NCBI GenBank assembly: GCA_963776225.1
Contig: CAVZLL010000004.1
Coordinates: 1,116,001-1,180,000 of the forward strand
Direction: 5' to 3'
Origin: Bog-756 sp963776225
Lineage (GTDB): Bacteria > Actinomycetota > Acidimicrobiia > Acidimicrobiales > RAAP-2
DNA: 64,000 nucleotides
A program made the translations under genes and the position numbers. Shown piece by piece: positions 50,514 through 58,430 of this stretch (position 1 is the stretch's first letter; the number at the start of each line of letters is the position of its first letter). The notes beneath the pieces are model-generated. The model was not told the DNA's origin, did not search any database, and saw nothing but the letters and a program-made list of their open reading frames with translations.

Positions 50514-51001
50514 CCGGGACCGGTCGACGGGCACGAGGGGCCTCCTTCGAGGTCCGACCCATCGGCCGGGTGCACAGCACCCGCGAAGCGGTGCAGGACG
50601 ACGACTGGGACGGGGTGACGGCGCGCATCGAGCTCGATCCCGCGCAACTCGAAGCCTCGGCGACCGCGGGGCTCGACGGGTTCTCCCACGTCGAGGTGGT
50701 CTTCCTCTTCGACCGGGTCGGCGAGGACGACGTCTGCCGCGGCGACCGCCACCCGCGGGGCCGGACCGACTGGCCGCGGGTGGGCATCCTCGCCCAGCGG
50801 GCCAAGGACCGGCCGAACCGGATCGGCACCACCGTGTGCCGGCTGCTCGCGGCCGGTCCGACCTCGATCGAGGTGCTGGGTCTCGACGCCGTCGACGGCA
50901 CCCCGGTGCTCGACGTGAAGCCCTACCTCGACGAGTTCGGGCCGCGGGGACCGGTGCGCCAGCCGTCGTGGGCCACCGAGCTCATGGCGGACTACTGGTA
51001 G
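50510..51001 (+). CDS. TrmO/TsaA-like tRNA methyltransferase
   Basis: The 163-residue protein from GTG 50510 has FEVRPIGRVHSTREAVQDDD, then GFSHVEVVFLFDRV, the PRGRTDWPRVGILAQRAKDR block and VLGLDAVDGTPVLDVKPYL. These are the ordered motifs of TrmO, the S-adenosylmethionine-dependent enzyme that methylates t6A37 of tRNA-Thr. It overlaps the frame-corrected ABC stop (GTGA), so the two are coupled. The relatives in actinobacteria are not all proven to act on tRNA. Confidence 0.88.
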   Translation: MTGTGRRARGASFEVRPIGRVHSTREAVQDDDWDGVTARIELDPAQLEASATAGLDGFSHVEVVFLFDRVGEDDVCRGDRHPRGRTDWPRVGILAQRAKDRPNRIGTTVCRLLAAGPTSIEVLGLDAVDGTPVLDVKPYLDEFGPRGPVRQPSWATELMADYW

Positions 51002-51034
51002 CCCGGGCGACCGGTCGCTCAGCCGGTCGCTCGT

Positions 51035-51211
51035 TCAGGCGGCCTCGCCCACGCAGAGGGACTCGCCCTTCTCGTGCGAGTCGCCGGGGTCGATCCCGTG
51101 CTCGGGTGTCCACGAGGCGACCAGCTCGTGGTGGTCGCGCGCATCCGGTGCGCCGCGGGTCGGTCCGCCGGGAGCGGACGGGGGACGTGCTGTGTCGGGT
51201 CGGGTTGTCAT
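51035..51211 (-). CDS. Small hypothetical protein
   Basis: ATG 51211 follows GAAGAGAG. The 58-residue product (MTTRPDTARPPSAPGG... to HEKGESLCVGEAA) has a Pro-rich start and an acidic, Cys-containing end (DSHEKGESLCVGE). No family recognised. The gene lies downstream of a terminator belonging to the 51319 gene, so it must have its own promoter. Confidence 0.45.
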   Translation of the reverse strand: MTTRPDTARPPSAPGGPTRGAPDARDHHELVASWTPEHGIDPGDSHEKGESLCVGEAA

Positions 51212-51260
51212 GTCGGGCTCTCTTCCAGTCGGGCCGATCGAATTGCCTGCGGCTCCAACG

Positions 51261-51293
51261 AAAAAGGGAGCCGCCTCGTGTGAAGCGACTCCC
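51261..51293 (-). terminator. Rho-independent terminator for the 51319 gene
   Basis: On the minus strand, GGGAGTCGC (51293-51285) pairs with GCGGCTCCC (51274-51266) with one mismatch and is followed by TTTTT. It lies 26 bases after the stop of the gene at 51319. Confidence 0.75.
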
Positions 51294-51318
51294 TGACGGT
51301 TGCGGACCGTACGTCCGT

Positions 51319-51522
51319 TCAATCCGTCGAGAGCGCCTCCCGGACCGCCTTGGCGCTCGAGGCCAAGGCGTCCTTGGTACACGCGGTCGATACGCCGGCG
51401 ATCGATACCGCCATCGGAGAGGTCTCCTCCGCGTCTGCGGTCGCCGGGTCGGTGCCGGAGGCTTCGACCATCGCGAGAGGGTGGGCCCGAGGTGCCGGTC
51501 GGGGGATGCCCACGTCCTCCAT
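51319..51522 (-). CDS. Small hypothetical protein, possibly leaderless
   Basis: The 67-residue frame (MEDVGIPRPAPRAHPLAMVE... to KAVREALSTD) starts at ATG 51522. A TATGCT element ends 8 bases before the ATG with no Shine-Dalgarno, which suggests leaderless translation. The C-terminal part (ACTKDALASSAKAVREAL) is a probable amphipathic helix. The downstream terminator supports a real transcription unit. Function unknown. Confidence 0.5.
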   Translation of the reverse strand: MEDVGIPRPAPRAHPLAMVEASGTDPATADAEETSPMAVSIAGVSTACTKDALASSAKAVREALSTD

Positions 51523-51627
51523 GGGCTCAGAGCATAGCGCCCCGCCCGGCGCCGCACGCGCCATGTCCCGGCATCCGCCGGGTCCGCGGGACCGGTGAGC
51601 CCCGGGCCGGCAGCCGGCCGGGGCCGG

Positions 51628-52215
51628 TCAGACCTTGGTCAGCCGGCGCAGCTGGAAGGCGAGCACCAGCTCGATGACCGCGTAGACGATGAGCCAGATC
51701 CCCATGATCACCGCGAAGGCGGTCAGGGTCAGGTGGGGCCAGACCAGGGTCACGATGCCTGCGGCGAGGGCGAGCAGGCCGAGGCCGATCCGGAAGCCCC
51801 TGGTCTCCGACCCGTGGTCGCTGTAGGCGGTGAAGAACTCGATGATGCCGCCGATCACCCAGAACAGGCCGATCAGGAGGGCGAGGGTGGTCACCGTCTG
51901 CTCCGTATGGCGCAGGAACAGGATCCCGATGATCACCGAGAGGAGCCCCAGGAGCGCGATCATCCAGCGGGTGCCGCCGGTGTCCTCGTCGTCGGCGATG
52001 GCGACCACGATGCGGAAGAGGCCCGCCACGAAGAGCCAGATCCCGATCACGACCGCCACGAAGGTGACGGTGTCCTTGGGTCGAGCGACCACCAGGATCC
52101 CGATGACCAGGGTCGCCAGGCCGAAGAAGAGGACCCAGCCCCAGGACCGGCCCACCAGCCGGAGGACGTCCCGGTCCCCGCTGCTCAGGTCCCCACCCGC
52201 CGATCCGTTCGCCAT
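51628..52215 (-). CDS. HdeD family (DUF308) membrane protein
   Basis: The 195-residue protein has six membrane helices arranged as three similar pairs (GWVLFFGLATLVIGILVVAR; MIALLGLLSVIIGILFLR; GLGLLALAAGIVTLVWP), the DUF308/HdeD layout. In enterobacteria HdeD helps survival at high cell density in acid; the role here is not tested. RBS GGAGGTC precedes ATG 52215. The 86 bases to the upstream SDR contain a 7-bp hairpin at 52234-52251 without a T tract. Confidence 0.88.
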   Translation of the reverse strand: MANGSAGGDLSSGDRDVLRLVGRSWGWVLFFGLATLVIGILVVARPKDTVTFVAVVIGIWLFVAGLFRIVVAIADDEDTGGTRWMIALLGLLSVIIGILFLRHTEQTVTTLALLIGLFWVIGGIIEFFTAYSDHGSETRGFRIGLGLLALAAGIVTLVWPHLTLTAFAVIMGIWLIVYAVIELVLAFQLRRLTKV

Positions 52216-52301
52216 GCCGACCTCCCTGTCCGGGGCCCGGCCTGCCGGGCCGGCGCCGTCCAGGTCACCTTACGACCGGCCCGGGTCCCCAGCGCGGAGG
52301 G

Positions 52302-53192
52302 TCAGCGGGCGGCGGCCCCGGTGACCAGCTGTTCGCTGACCGACCAGAGCCGGGCGGCAGCCTCGGCGTCCCGCGCGTTGGCCGAGGGGGTCTTCTGCTT
52401 GCACTTGGCGAAGTAGGCGCCGCTCACCCCGGCCACCTCGGGCGAGGAGGCGAGGTACACGACGGTGCGGGCGCCCTGCTCGGGGGTGAGGCTCAACGGC
52501 CGGATGAGCCGCACCCCGAAGGTCAGGAACCCGTGGGTGTCCCCGTCCCGCGCGTATCCCGAGGCCACCGAACCCGGATGGAGGCAGTTGACGGTCACCC
52601 CGGTTCCCGCCAGCCGCCTGGCGAGCTCGGTGGTGAAGAGGATGTTGGCCAGCTTGGAGCGCCCGTAGACCTCCATCTGCCGGTACGAGCGCTCGGCCAT
52701 GAGGTCGTCGAAGCGCATCCCCTTCCGGGCGAAGTTGTGGGCGGTCGAGGCCACGTTGACGATGCGGGCAGGTGCGGAGGCGATCAGTCGCTCGGTGAGG
52801 AGCTCGGTGAGCAGGAAGGGCCCCAGGTGGTTGATCTGGAAGGTCGCCTCGTACCCGTCGGTCGTGACGGTCCGGTCGGAGAGGATGAGCCCTGCGTTGT
52901 TGACCAGGACGTCGATCCTCGGGAAGCGCTCGAGGATCTCGGCGGCGCCCGCCCGCACCGAGGAAAGATCGGCGAGGTCGAAGACCACCAGCTCGACCGC
53001 GTCCGATCCGCTCGCCGCGGTGATGTCGGTGATCGCCGCCTTCCCCCGGGCCTCCGAACGGGCGGTGATCACCACTCTGGCACCGGCACCGGCCAGTGCC
53101 TCCGCCGCGGCCTTCCCGATGCCGGAGTTGCCGCCCGTGATGACGACGGTGCTGCCGTCCATCGGGGGGACGCTCTGCGCTGCTGGGCTCAT
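52302..53192 (-). CDS. SDR family oxidoreductase, retinol-dehydrogenase-like
   Basis: The 296-residue enzyme has VVITGGNSGIGKAAAEAL, NNAGLI, the catalytic Ser in NVASTAH and Y-x3-K in VYGRSKLANIL. The long ARKGMRFDDLMAERSYRQ insertion before the catalytic Tyr places it with the retinol-dehydrogenase/WW-oxidoreductase-like SDRs. It is 53 bases downstream of the P450 and probably in the same operon, suggesting oxidation of a lipid or terpene-like substrate. Confidence 0.9.
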   Translation of the reverse strand: MSPAAQSVPPMDGSTVVITGGNSGIGKAAAEALAGAGARVVITARSEARGKAAITDITAASGSDAVELVVFDLADLSSVRAGAAEILERFPRIDVLVNNAGLILSDRTVTTDGYEATFQINHLGPFLLTELLTERLIASAPARIVNVASTAHNFARKGMRFDDLMAERSYRQMEVYGRSKLANILFTTELARRLAGTGVTVNCLHPGSVASGYARDGDTHGFLTFGVRLIRPLSLTPEQGARTVVYLASSPEVAGVSGAYFAKCKQKTPSANARDAEAAARLWSVSEQLVTGAAAR

Positions 53193-53245
53193 TCGGTTCC
53201 TGTCGTCACGCGGCACCCCCGGCCCGACCGGGTGGTGGTCGGACC

Positions 53246-54502
53246 CTATTGCATCGTGCCGGCACCTGCAGGGTCCGCCTCCGGCGCGACGGTGAAGGCG
53301 AGCGGCAGCGACGCCGGACCCCAGATCCCGAAAGTGGGTGGCTTCCACACGACCGGACCGTCGACCCGGACGGTCGCCAGCCGGCGGGCGAGGACGACCA
53401 GGGCCTCCTGGAGCTCGGCCCTGGCCAGTGCGGCCCCGAGGCAGCGGTGGATGCCCGAACCGAAGGTGAGCTGCTCGGCCGACCGCTCGGCGAGCAGATC
53501 GAATCGTTCCGGACCGGTGAACTCCGCGGGGTCGCGGTTCGACGCGGCGAGGTGGGTGGTCACCACCGTTCCCGCCGGGAACAGCACGTCGCGGTAGACC
53601 AGGTCGCAGCTGGCCACCCGTACCGTCGCACGCACCGCGCCGAGGTAGCGCATGGTCTCCTCGACCGCCCGTGGGGCCAGCTCCTCTGGAGCCGCGGTGA
53701 GCAGCGCCCACTGGTCGGGATGCCGGGCGAAGAGGGCCATCGCGCAGCCGAGCTGGTTCCTCGTGGTGTCGGTGCCGGCCATGAGCACGGCCTCGGCCAG
53801 CATGCAGAGCTCGTCGGTCGAGAGCCGATCGCCCTCCTCCTCGACCGCGATGAGGTCGGAGAGCAGGTCGGGTCCCGGGTCTGACCGCCGCCGCTCGACG
53901 AGCGCCGCCACGTAGGCGTCGAGCTCGCGGGCGGCCTCCCCGACCGCGGGCCCGTCCTCGGCCAGATTGCGGTTGAAGATCTTGAAGATGTCGGTGGCCC
54001 AACGGCTGAAGCGACGCCAGTCGTCCCCCGGCGCGCCGAGGACCTCGCAGATGATCGGGATCGGGTACGGCTCGCAGATGTCGGCGGCGAACTCGCAGCG
54101 GCCCACCGCCAGGAAGGGCTCGAGCAGCTCCGCAGCCACCCGCCGCATGGTCGGGCGGTGCCGGTTGGCCGCGGCCGGGGTGAACGCCGGCGAGACCAGA
54201 CGGCGCAGCCGGGTGTGCTCGTCGCCCTCGGTGGCGAGGATCGAGCGCCGCCGGTTGGCCAGGTAGTCGTCGGGTTCGGCACCGCTCAGCGCGGGGAGGA
54301 GCGCGAGCGCGTTGTGGAACCGCCGGTCGCGCAGGATCGCCGCCGCGTCGTGGTAGCGGAGGATGGCCACCCCGATCTCAGTGCGGACCACCCAGTGGTC
54401 GGCGGCCAGCGCGGCGGCCGCCGAGGTCGCCTCGTCCCGGGGCAGACCCTCGGTGTCGAGGAGCGGCAGGTCGAGATCCCCGACCGCGGGGGCGGCGGTC
54501 AC
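53246..54502 (-). CDS. Cytochrome P450
   Basis: The 418-residue enzyme has the I-helix AGTDTTRNQ, the ExxR motif (VEETMRYL) and the heme loop FGSGIHRCLGAALARAEL with the Cys ligand. It is a soluble bacterial P450 needing a ferredoxin and reductase. GTG 54502 overlaps the FTR1 stop (GTGA), so heme-protein and iron-permease translation are coupled. The substrate is unknown; proximity to an SDR suggests successive oxidation steps. Confidence 0.94.
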   Translation of the reverse strand: MTAAPAVGDLDLPLLDTEGLPRDEATSAAAALAADHWVVRTEIGVAILRYHDAAAILRDRRFHNALALLPALSGAEPDDYLANRRRSILATEGDEHTRLRRLVSPAFTPAAANRHRPTMRRVAAELLEPFLAVGRCEFAADICEPYPIPIICEVLGAPGDDWRRFSRWATDIFKIFNRNLAEDGPAVGEAARELDAYVAALVERRRSDPGPDLLSDLIAVEEEGDRLSTDELCMLAEAVLMAGTDTTRNQLGCAMALFARHPDQWALLTAAPEELAPRAVEETMRYLGAVRATVRVASCDLVYRDVLFPAGTVVTTHLAASNRDPAEFTGPERFDLLAERSAEQLTFGSGIHRCLGAALARAELQEALVVLARRLATVRVDGPVVWKPPTFGIWGPASLPLAFTVAPEADPAGAGTMQ

Positions 54503-55413
54503 CTCGCCACCGGAGCAGGGTCGGATCGGTCGACGGACGGCAGCGCACCGGTCGACCCGCCCCGGCCCGGGCGGCGCCCGGCCCGTGCGCGACGCCCCAT
54601 GGCCAGGAAGAGGGTGGCCGAGGTGGCCACGAAGGCGATCCAGACGATCGCCTGCAGGGGGGTCGGCCGCTCGGCGTACCCGAGCAGGCTGTGGAAGACG
54701 TCGCCCAGCGCACTGCTCTCGCTCAGGAACCCGGAGCTGTTCCACATCGGGTGGTCGAGGAAGGGGAGCCAGCCCAGCTGCTGCATGTTCTCGACCGCGT
54801 CGGCAAGGAGCCCGGCGGCGAAGACCATCAGGACCACGCCAAGGACCCGGAAGAAGAGCCCGAGGTTGAGCCGGCGGCCGAGGCTGAAGATGGCGTAGGC
54901 GATGCAGAGCGCCACCACCAGGCCGAGCACGGCACCGACCAGGAGGCTCCGCCCGTGTGCGGGTGTGGCGGTCTGGCTGGACGATGCGAAGACGATGGCC
55001 AGGGTGAAGACCATGGTCTCCAGGCCCTCGCGGCCGACCGCCTGGAAGGAGAGCGCCGCCAGGCCGAAGCGCGCCTTGCCGTTGAGCGCCGCCTCGGAGC
55101 GGCGCTCGAGGTCGGTGGAGAGGGTGCGGCTGTGGGACTGCATCCAGAAGGTCATGTAGGTGAGGACGGCGGCGGCCAGCAGGTAGGTCACCGTCTCGAA
55201 GACGGTCTGGACCGTCGAGCCCTCGTACTGCCGGATCACCAGGTAGGCCGCCACGCCCCCGCCGATCATCAGGGCCACCGCCGCGGCCACCCCGAGGAAC
55301 ACCTCCCGGAAGTGGCGGCGCTGCCCGATCCGGTCGAGGTAGGCGAGGAGGATCGCGACGATCATGCTGGCCTCGATCCCCTCACGGAGGAAGATCACGA
55401 AGGTCGGAATCAT
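54499..55413 (-). CDS. FTR1 family iron permease
   Basis: The 304-residue protein has seven membrane helices and the two iron-binding REGxE motifs: FLREGIEASMIV near the start and VGREGLETMVFT in the fourth helix. FTR1 proteins (EfeU/FetM) take up iron, usually with a ferroxidase partner, which is not seen here. Its own promoter at 55447-55476 is followed by 33 bases to ATG 55413. The promoter spacer carries an iron-box-like palindrome, so expression is probably iron-repressed. Confidence 0.94.
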   Translation of the reverse strand: MIPTFVIFLREGIEASMIVAILLAYLDRIGQRRHFREVFLGVAAAVALMIGGGVAAYLVIRQYEGSTVQTVFETVTYLLAAAVLTYMTFWMQSHSRTLSTDLERRSEAALNGKARFGLAALSFQAVGREGLETMVFTLAIVFASSSQTATPAHGRSLLVGAVLGLVVALCIAYAIFSLGRRLNLGLFFRVLGVVLMVFAAGLLADAVENMQQLGWLPFLDHPMWNSSGFLSESSALGDVFHSLLGYAERPTPLQAIVWIAFVATSATLFLAMGRRARAGRRPGRGGSTGALPSVDRSDPAPVAR

Positions 55414-55446
55414 CGGGCCACCTTGGCAAGGTCAGACGTCGTTCAG

Positions 55447-55476
55447 ATATTAGGTATCCCTAACACTGACTGTCAA
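55447..55476 (-). promoter_or_regulatory. Sigma70-type promoter of FTR1
   Basis: Minus strand: TTGACA (55476-55471) and TAATAT (55452-55447) with an 18-base spacer. This is one of the best consensus promoters in the window. Confidence 0.85.
55450..55463. promoter_or_regulatory. DtxR/IdeR-type iron box
   Basis: TTAGGTATCCCTAA pairs TTAGG with CCTAA around four bases, matching the core of the IdeR/DtxR consensus (TTAGGTTAGGCTAACCTAA). It overlaps the -10 hexamer and spacer of the FTR1 promoter, where iron-loaded repressor would block RNA polymerase. Confidence 0.7.
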
Positions 55477-55535
55477 CCTGTCCTCGGGGGGCCGACCGCG
55501 ATCCCACCTCCGGAGAACCGCCCGGGCCGACCCGG

Positions 55536-56087
55536 TCAGCCCACCTTCCGCAGCGTGTTGTGGTCGGTGTGGGCCAGCAGGTCGGGGAATTCGGTCATCT
55601 TGAGCATGGTGGACTCCGCATAGGACCAGGTCCCGTCGCCGATGGTGATGGTGGCCTCGTAGCTCACCGAGCTGGCGTTGGCCGTGAGGTACCGGCCCTC
55701 GCCGATCGGGTACTGCTCGTGGCCCAGCGCCGCGGTGAGGGTGAACTCGGTGGCGTCCGCTGCGGCGTTCCCGCCGGCGAGGACGGTGATGCCGCGGGGC
55801 ACCGCGAAGGCGCGGAGGATCTCACCGGTCGCGCCGTCCCAGAGCCAGTAGCCGACCTCGGTGTGGAAGGGGTTCTCCTCGTCGCCCCGCCACATGGCGC
55901 TCCGGTAGTCGAGCCCGTAGAGGTGCTGGCTCCCGTTGTCGACCGGACCGAACGGTTTGAAGGTGAGCTTCTCCAGGTACGGCGTGCCCACCACCTTGCC
56001 CTGGGCGTGCGAATAGGACGAGTCCAGGCCGCCCTCGCCCTCCCACTCCCCCGCGAGCGGCCCGAGGGGACCCCATTCGTTCGCCAT
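55536..56087 (-). CDS. Nitrobindin-like heme-binding beta-barrel (FABP family)
   Basis: The 183-residue protein starts NEWGPLGPLAGEWEGEGGLD, as in nitrobindins (LxxLxGxWxGxG), has the GQ/WxWDG strands (VGYWLWDGATGEILRAFAVP) and ends ...FPDLLAHTDHNTLRKVG, where His of DHNTL is the expected heme ligand. Nitrobindins bind heme and nitric oxide. AAGGGAGAG precedes ATG 56087. Placing a heme-binding protein beside the iron permease and P450 fits a common iron/heme theme but may be accidental. Confidence 0.85.
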   Translation of the reverse strand: MANEWGPLGPLAGEWEGEGGLDSSYSHAQGKVVGTPYLEKLTFKPFGPVDNGSQHLYGLDYRSAMWRGDEENPFHTEVGYWLWDGATGEILRAFAVPRGITVLAGGNAAADATEFTLTAALGHEQYPIGEGRYLTANASSVSYEATITIGDGTWSYAESTMLKMTEFPDLLAHTDHNTLRKVG

Positions 56088-56169
56088 GCTCTCTCCCTTC
56101 GTTCCGATGACCGGCAGTGGCCGAGCCTATCCACCTGCCGGGCACTGCCCGCCGGACCCCCTGGGAGTC

Positions 56170-57037
56170 TCAGACCGCCTGGACCGCCACCGAGCCGGCC
56201 AGCACCACGCGGTCGTCGGCCCCCACGTCGTGGATCTCCACCCGTACCGCGGTCCGGCCGGCCCGCGAACCGAGCACCCGGCAGCGCGCGCTCGACCGGG
56301 CCGACCCGGGCCGGCCGGACGTAGTGGAGCACCGCGTCGGTCGCGGCCACCGCCCCGCCCGGTCCGGCCGCGTCGGGCACCTCCGCCAGGGCCGCGCGGC
56401 AGGCCGCCTCGTCGGCCAGCATGGCGACGGCCCCGCCGTGCAGGATCCCCCAGGGATTGCGCAGCCGGTCGTCGATCCGGAGCCGGGTGACCGTCCCGCT
56501 CACCGGCTCGATGCCGAAGAACGCCTCGGGGGCGGGGGCCCCGGGCTGGAGCGGGGGCATCGGCGCGACGATCGGGCGCTCGAAGCTGAGGTCCATCCCG
56601 CCGGGGTCGAGCACTGCCGACGTCATGGTGGCCGCGGCCACCATCCGGTCTCCGGCCCCCTCGTCGAGCACCTCGATCCCGGTCACCACCGAGTTGCGGC
56701 CCCGCCGGAGCACCGAACCCTGCAGCCGGAGGGGCCCGGTGTGGGCCAACCGGGCGACGGTGGCCATGATCGAGGTGGTCACGATCCACCGGGGCAGGAC
56801 GGCGAGCCCGCTCATCTGGCCGCCGAGGGAGTCGACGGCGGTGAGCAGGCCGCCGGTGCGAAGCCCGCCGCCGGGACCCCGCAGGTGCTCGTCGACGGGT
56901 GCCCGCGCGCCGAACGTGGAGGGGCGCTCCTCGCCGTCCGGTGGGGGGATCTCCCACCGTTCGAGGCGGAAGTAGTCACCGATCGGGTGGCGCGATCGGG
57001 CCGGGCCCGGGGACCCCTCGGGCGGACCGGCGCTCAC
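56170..57037 (-). CDS. Double hot-dog domain thioesterase-like protein, frameshifted
   Basis: GTG 57037 overlaps the upstream gene's stop. The first ~240 residues contain two hot-dog domains, the second with the classical PWGILHGGAVAMLADEAACR helix. After RPARVGPVERA (about 56290) the frame is lost. Shifting by one base in the CGCGCG run gives CRVLGSRAGRTAVRVEIHDV and a stop at 56170-56172, completing the second hot-dog. The length with this correction is ~289 residues. PaaI-type acyl-CoA thioesterases are the nearest class. Confidence 0.75.
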
Positions 57038-57942
57038 CGACCCGCCCCGCTGAGGCGCTCCGCCGCGACGGCGACCAGGTTGACCACCGTCGTGAGCCGG
57101 TCCCCCGCCCCGGCGTCGCGCAGCTCGACCACCGCGCTCGCCTGCCCCGGGTCGCCCGCCCCGAGCACCCTCGCCTCGCTCACGATGGGTCCGATCCTGC
57201 CGAGGGAGAGATAGGCGACCTGGAGATCGGTGACCACCACCGAGGAGCCGTCACCCCCGAGCGCGGCGCCGACGGCCTCGGCGCCGGCCGCCTCGGCGAC
57301 CATCGCCATCACCCCACCCTGGACGGCCTCGAACGAGTTGTGGAGGTAGCTGCGCACCGGGAGCGAGAGCCGGCCCGCGGCGGGATCGACCAGCGCGACC
57401 CCGAGGGCCTCGAGCACCGGCACGTCCAGCCCCCCACCGGAGAACTCCCACCGGCGCGGGAGCGTGGCGTCCATCTGCAGCGTGGAGACCCCGCCCGCGG
57501 CGGGCAGCACGGCGAACGTGGTGGTGGCCCAGGCCACCGGGTCCGGCTCGCGGCCGGCGGCGGACGGGCCCTCCCGCCCGTCGGTCGCGACCACCAGGGC
57601 CTCGACGACCATCGTGGTCCGCCCGCGGCGGAGGACCGAGGCCCGTGCCTCGACCCAGGGACCCGTCGCCGCCCCGACCACCTGGAGCGAGAGATCGGCC
57701 GTGGCCAGCCGCTCCGGCGCCAGGACCCGGGAGGCGACGGCGCCGCACACCACGTCGACCAGGGTGGCGAGGACCCCCGCACGCACCCCGCCGTCGGCCG
57801 AGGCGATCTCGGGGGTGACCCGGGTCCGTACGACCGCGGTGGTCTCGGTCGGGACCTCGCCGACCAACCCGAGATCGCCGAGGATGTGCCGGGACGGGGG
57901 GTACCCCCCGACGGCCCCGGCGCCTGTGGGTTGTTCGGTCAT
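57034..57942 (-). CDS. Double hot-dog domain thioesterase-like protein
   Basis: The 302-residue protein has two hot-dog repeats (DGGVRAGVLATLVDVVCGAV; NSFEAVQGGVMAMVAEAAGA). It resembles its downstream neighbour and probably arose by duplication. Catalytic acidic residues of PaaI enzymes are only partly present in the first repeat. ATG 57942 is the start; the stop overlaps the GTG of the next gene by 4 bases. It is likely to act on or bind acyl-CoA together with that neighbour. Confidence 0.8.
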   Translation of the reverse strand: MTEQPTGAGAVGGYPPSRHILGDLGLVGEVPTETTAVVRTRVTPEIASADGGVRAGVLATLVDVVCGAVASRVLAPERLATADLSLQVVGAATGPWVEARASVLRRGRTTMVVEALVVATDGREGPSAAGREPDPVAWATTTFAVLPAAGGVSTLQMDATLPRRWEFSGGGLDVPVLEALGVALVDPAAGRLSLPVRSYLHNSFEAVQGGVMAMVAEAAGAEAVGAALGGDGSSVVVTDLQVAYLSLGRIGPIVSEARVLGAGDPGQASAVVELRDAGAGDRLTTVVNLVAVAAERLSGAGR

Positions 57943-58037
57943 CGTGCGCCTCGGTCTCGGGGACGTGGGTCCCGCAGTGTACCGAGATGCCCGCCGCCCG
58001 ATCCCCGGGTCGTCGACCTTCCGTGGCGCCCTGTCGG

Positions 58038-58307
58038 TCAGGCAGCCGACTCGCGCCGGGCGTTGCGCCGCCGGCCCGAGCTGTTGCGCCGACGACCGCG
58101 CGGGCGGTTCGAGGAGTCGAAGGGGCGGCCCGTCGCCGAGGGGCTCTCGTGCAACGCGCACCAGTCGGTGCTGTTGTAGCGCGAGAGCTTGACCCCGCAC
58201 GAGGGCTCGATGCACACCCTGCCGGTTCCGTAGACCGGCGGGGGCGTCTCCCCGTTGATCCCGTCGGCCAGCAGCGAGCCGTCCTCCACCGTGCGTCGTT
58301 CGACCAT
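58038..58307 (-). CDS. Small protein with CxxxxC...CxxH metal-binding pattern
   Basis: The 89-residue protein from ATG 58307 (AAGGGG upstream) has CIEPSCGVKLSRYNSTDWCA followed by LHE: three Cys and one His in an order typical of a single zinc site. The SRYN motif is familiar from short actinobacterial proteins of unknown role. The C-terminus is very basic (RRRNSSGRRRNARRE), so nucleic-acid binding is possible. It is divergent from the GH13 gene. Confidence 0.65.
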   Translation of the reverse strand: MVERRTVEDGSLLADGINGETPPPVYGTGRVCIEPSCGVKLSRYNSTDWCALHESPSATGRPFDSSNRPRGRRRNSSGRRRNARRESAA

Positions 58308-58430
58308 CGCGCGTCCCCTTCGTCGTCCGTGGCGTCCTGCGTTGCTGGTGGGTACTTCGGCAGAACCGGCCCCGACCTGAACCCCGGACCACCGGGGAGG
58401 TGGCGGCGGCCCGGACGGGGCCCGCTTGGT

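Noticed and set aside
48596..51001. A single ABC exporter-TrmO fusion protein
   Set aside because: The segment between the two domains is off-frame Arg/Pro sequence, and one-base correction gives two complete ordinary genes.
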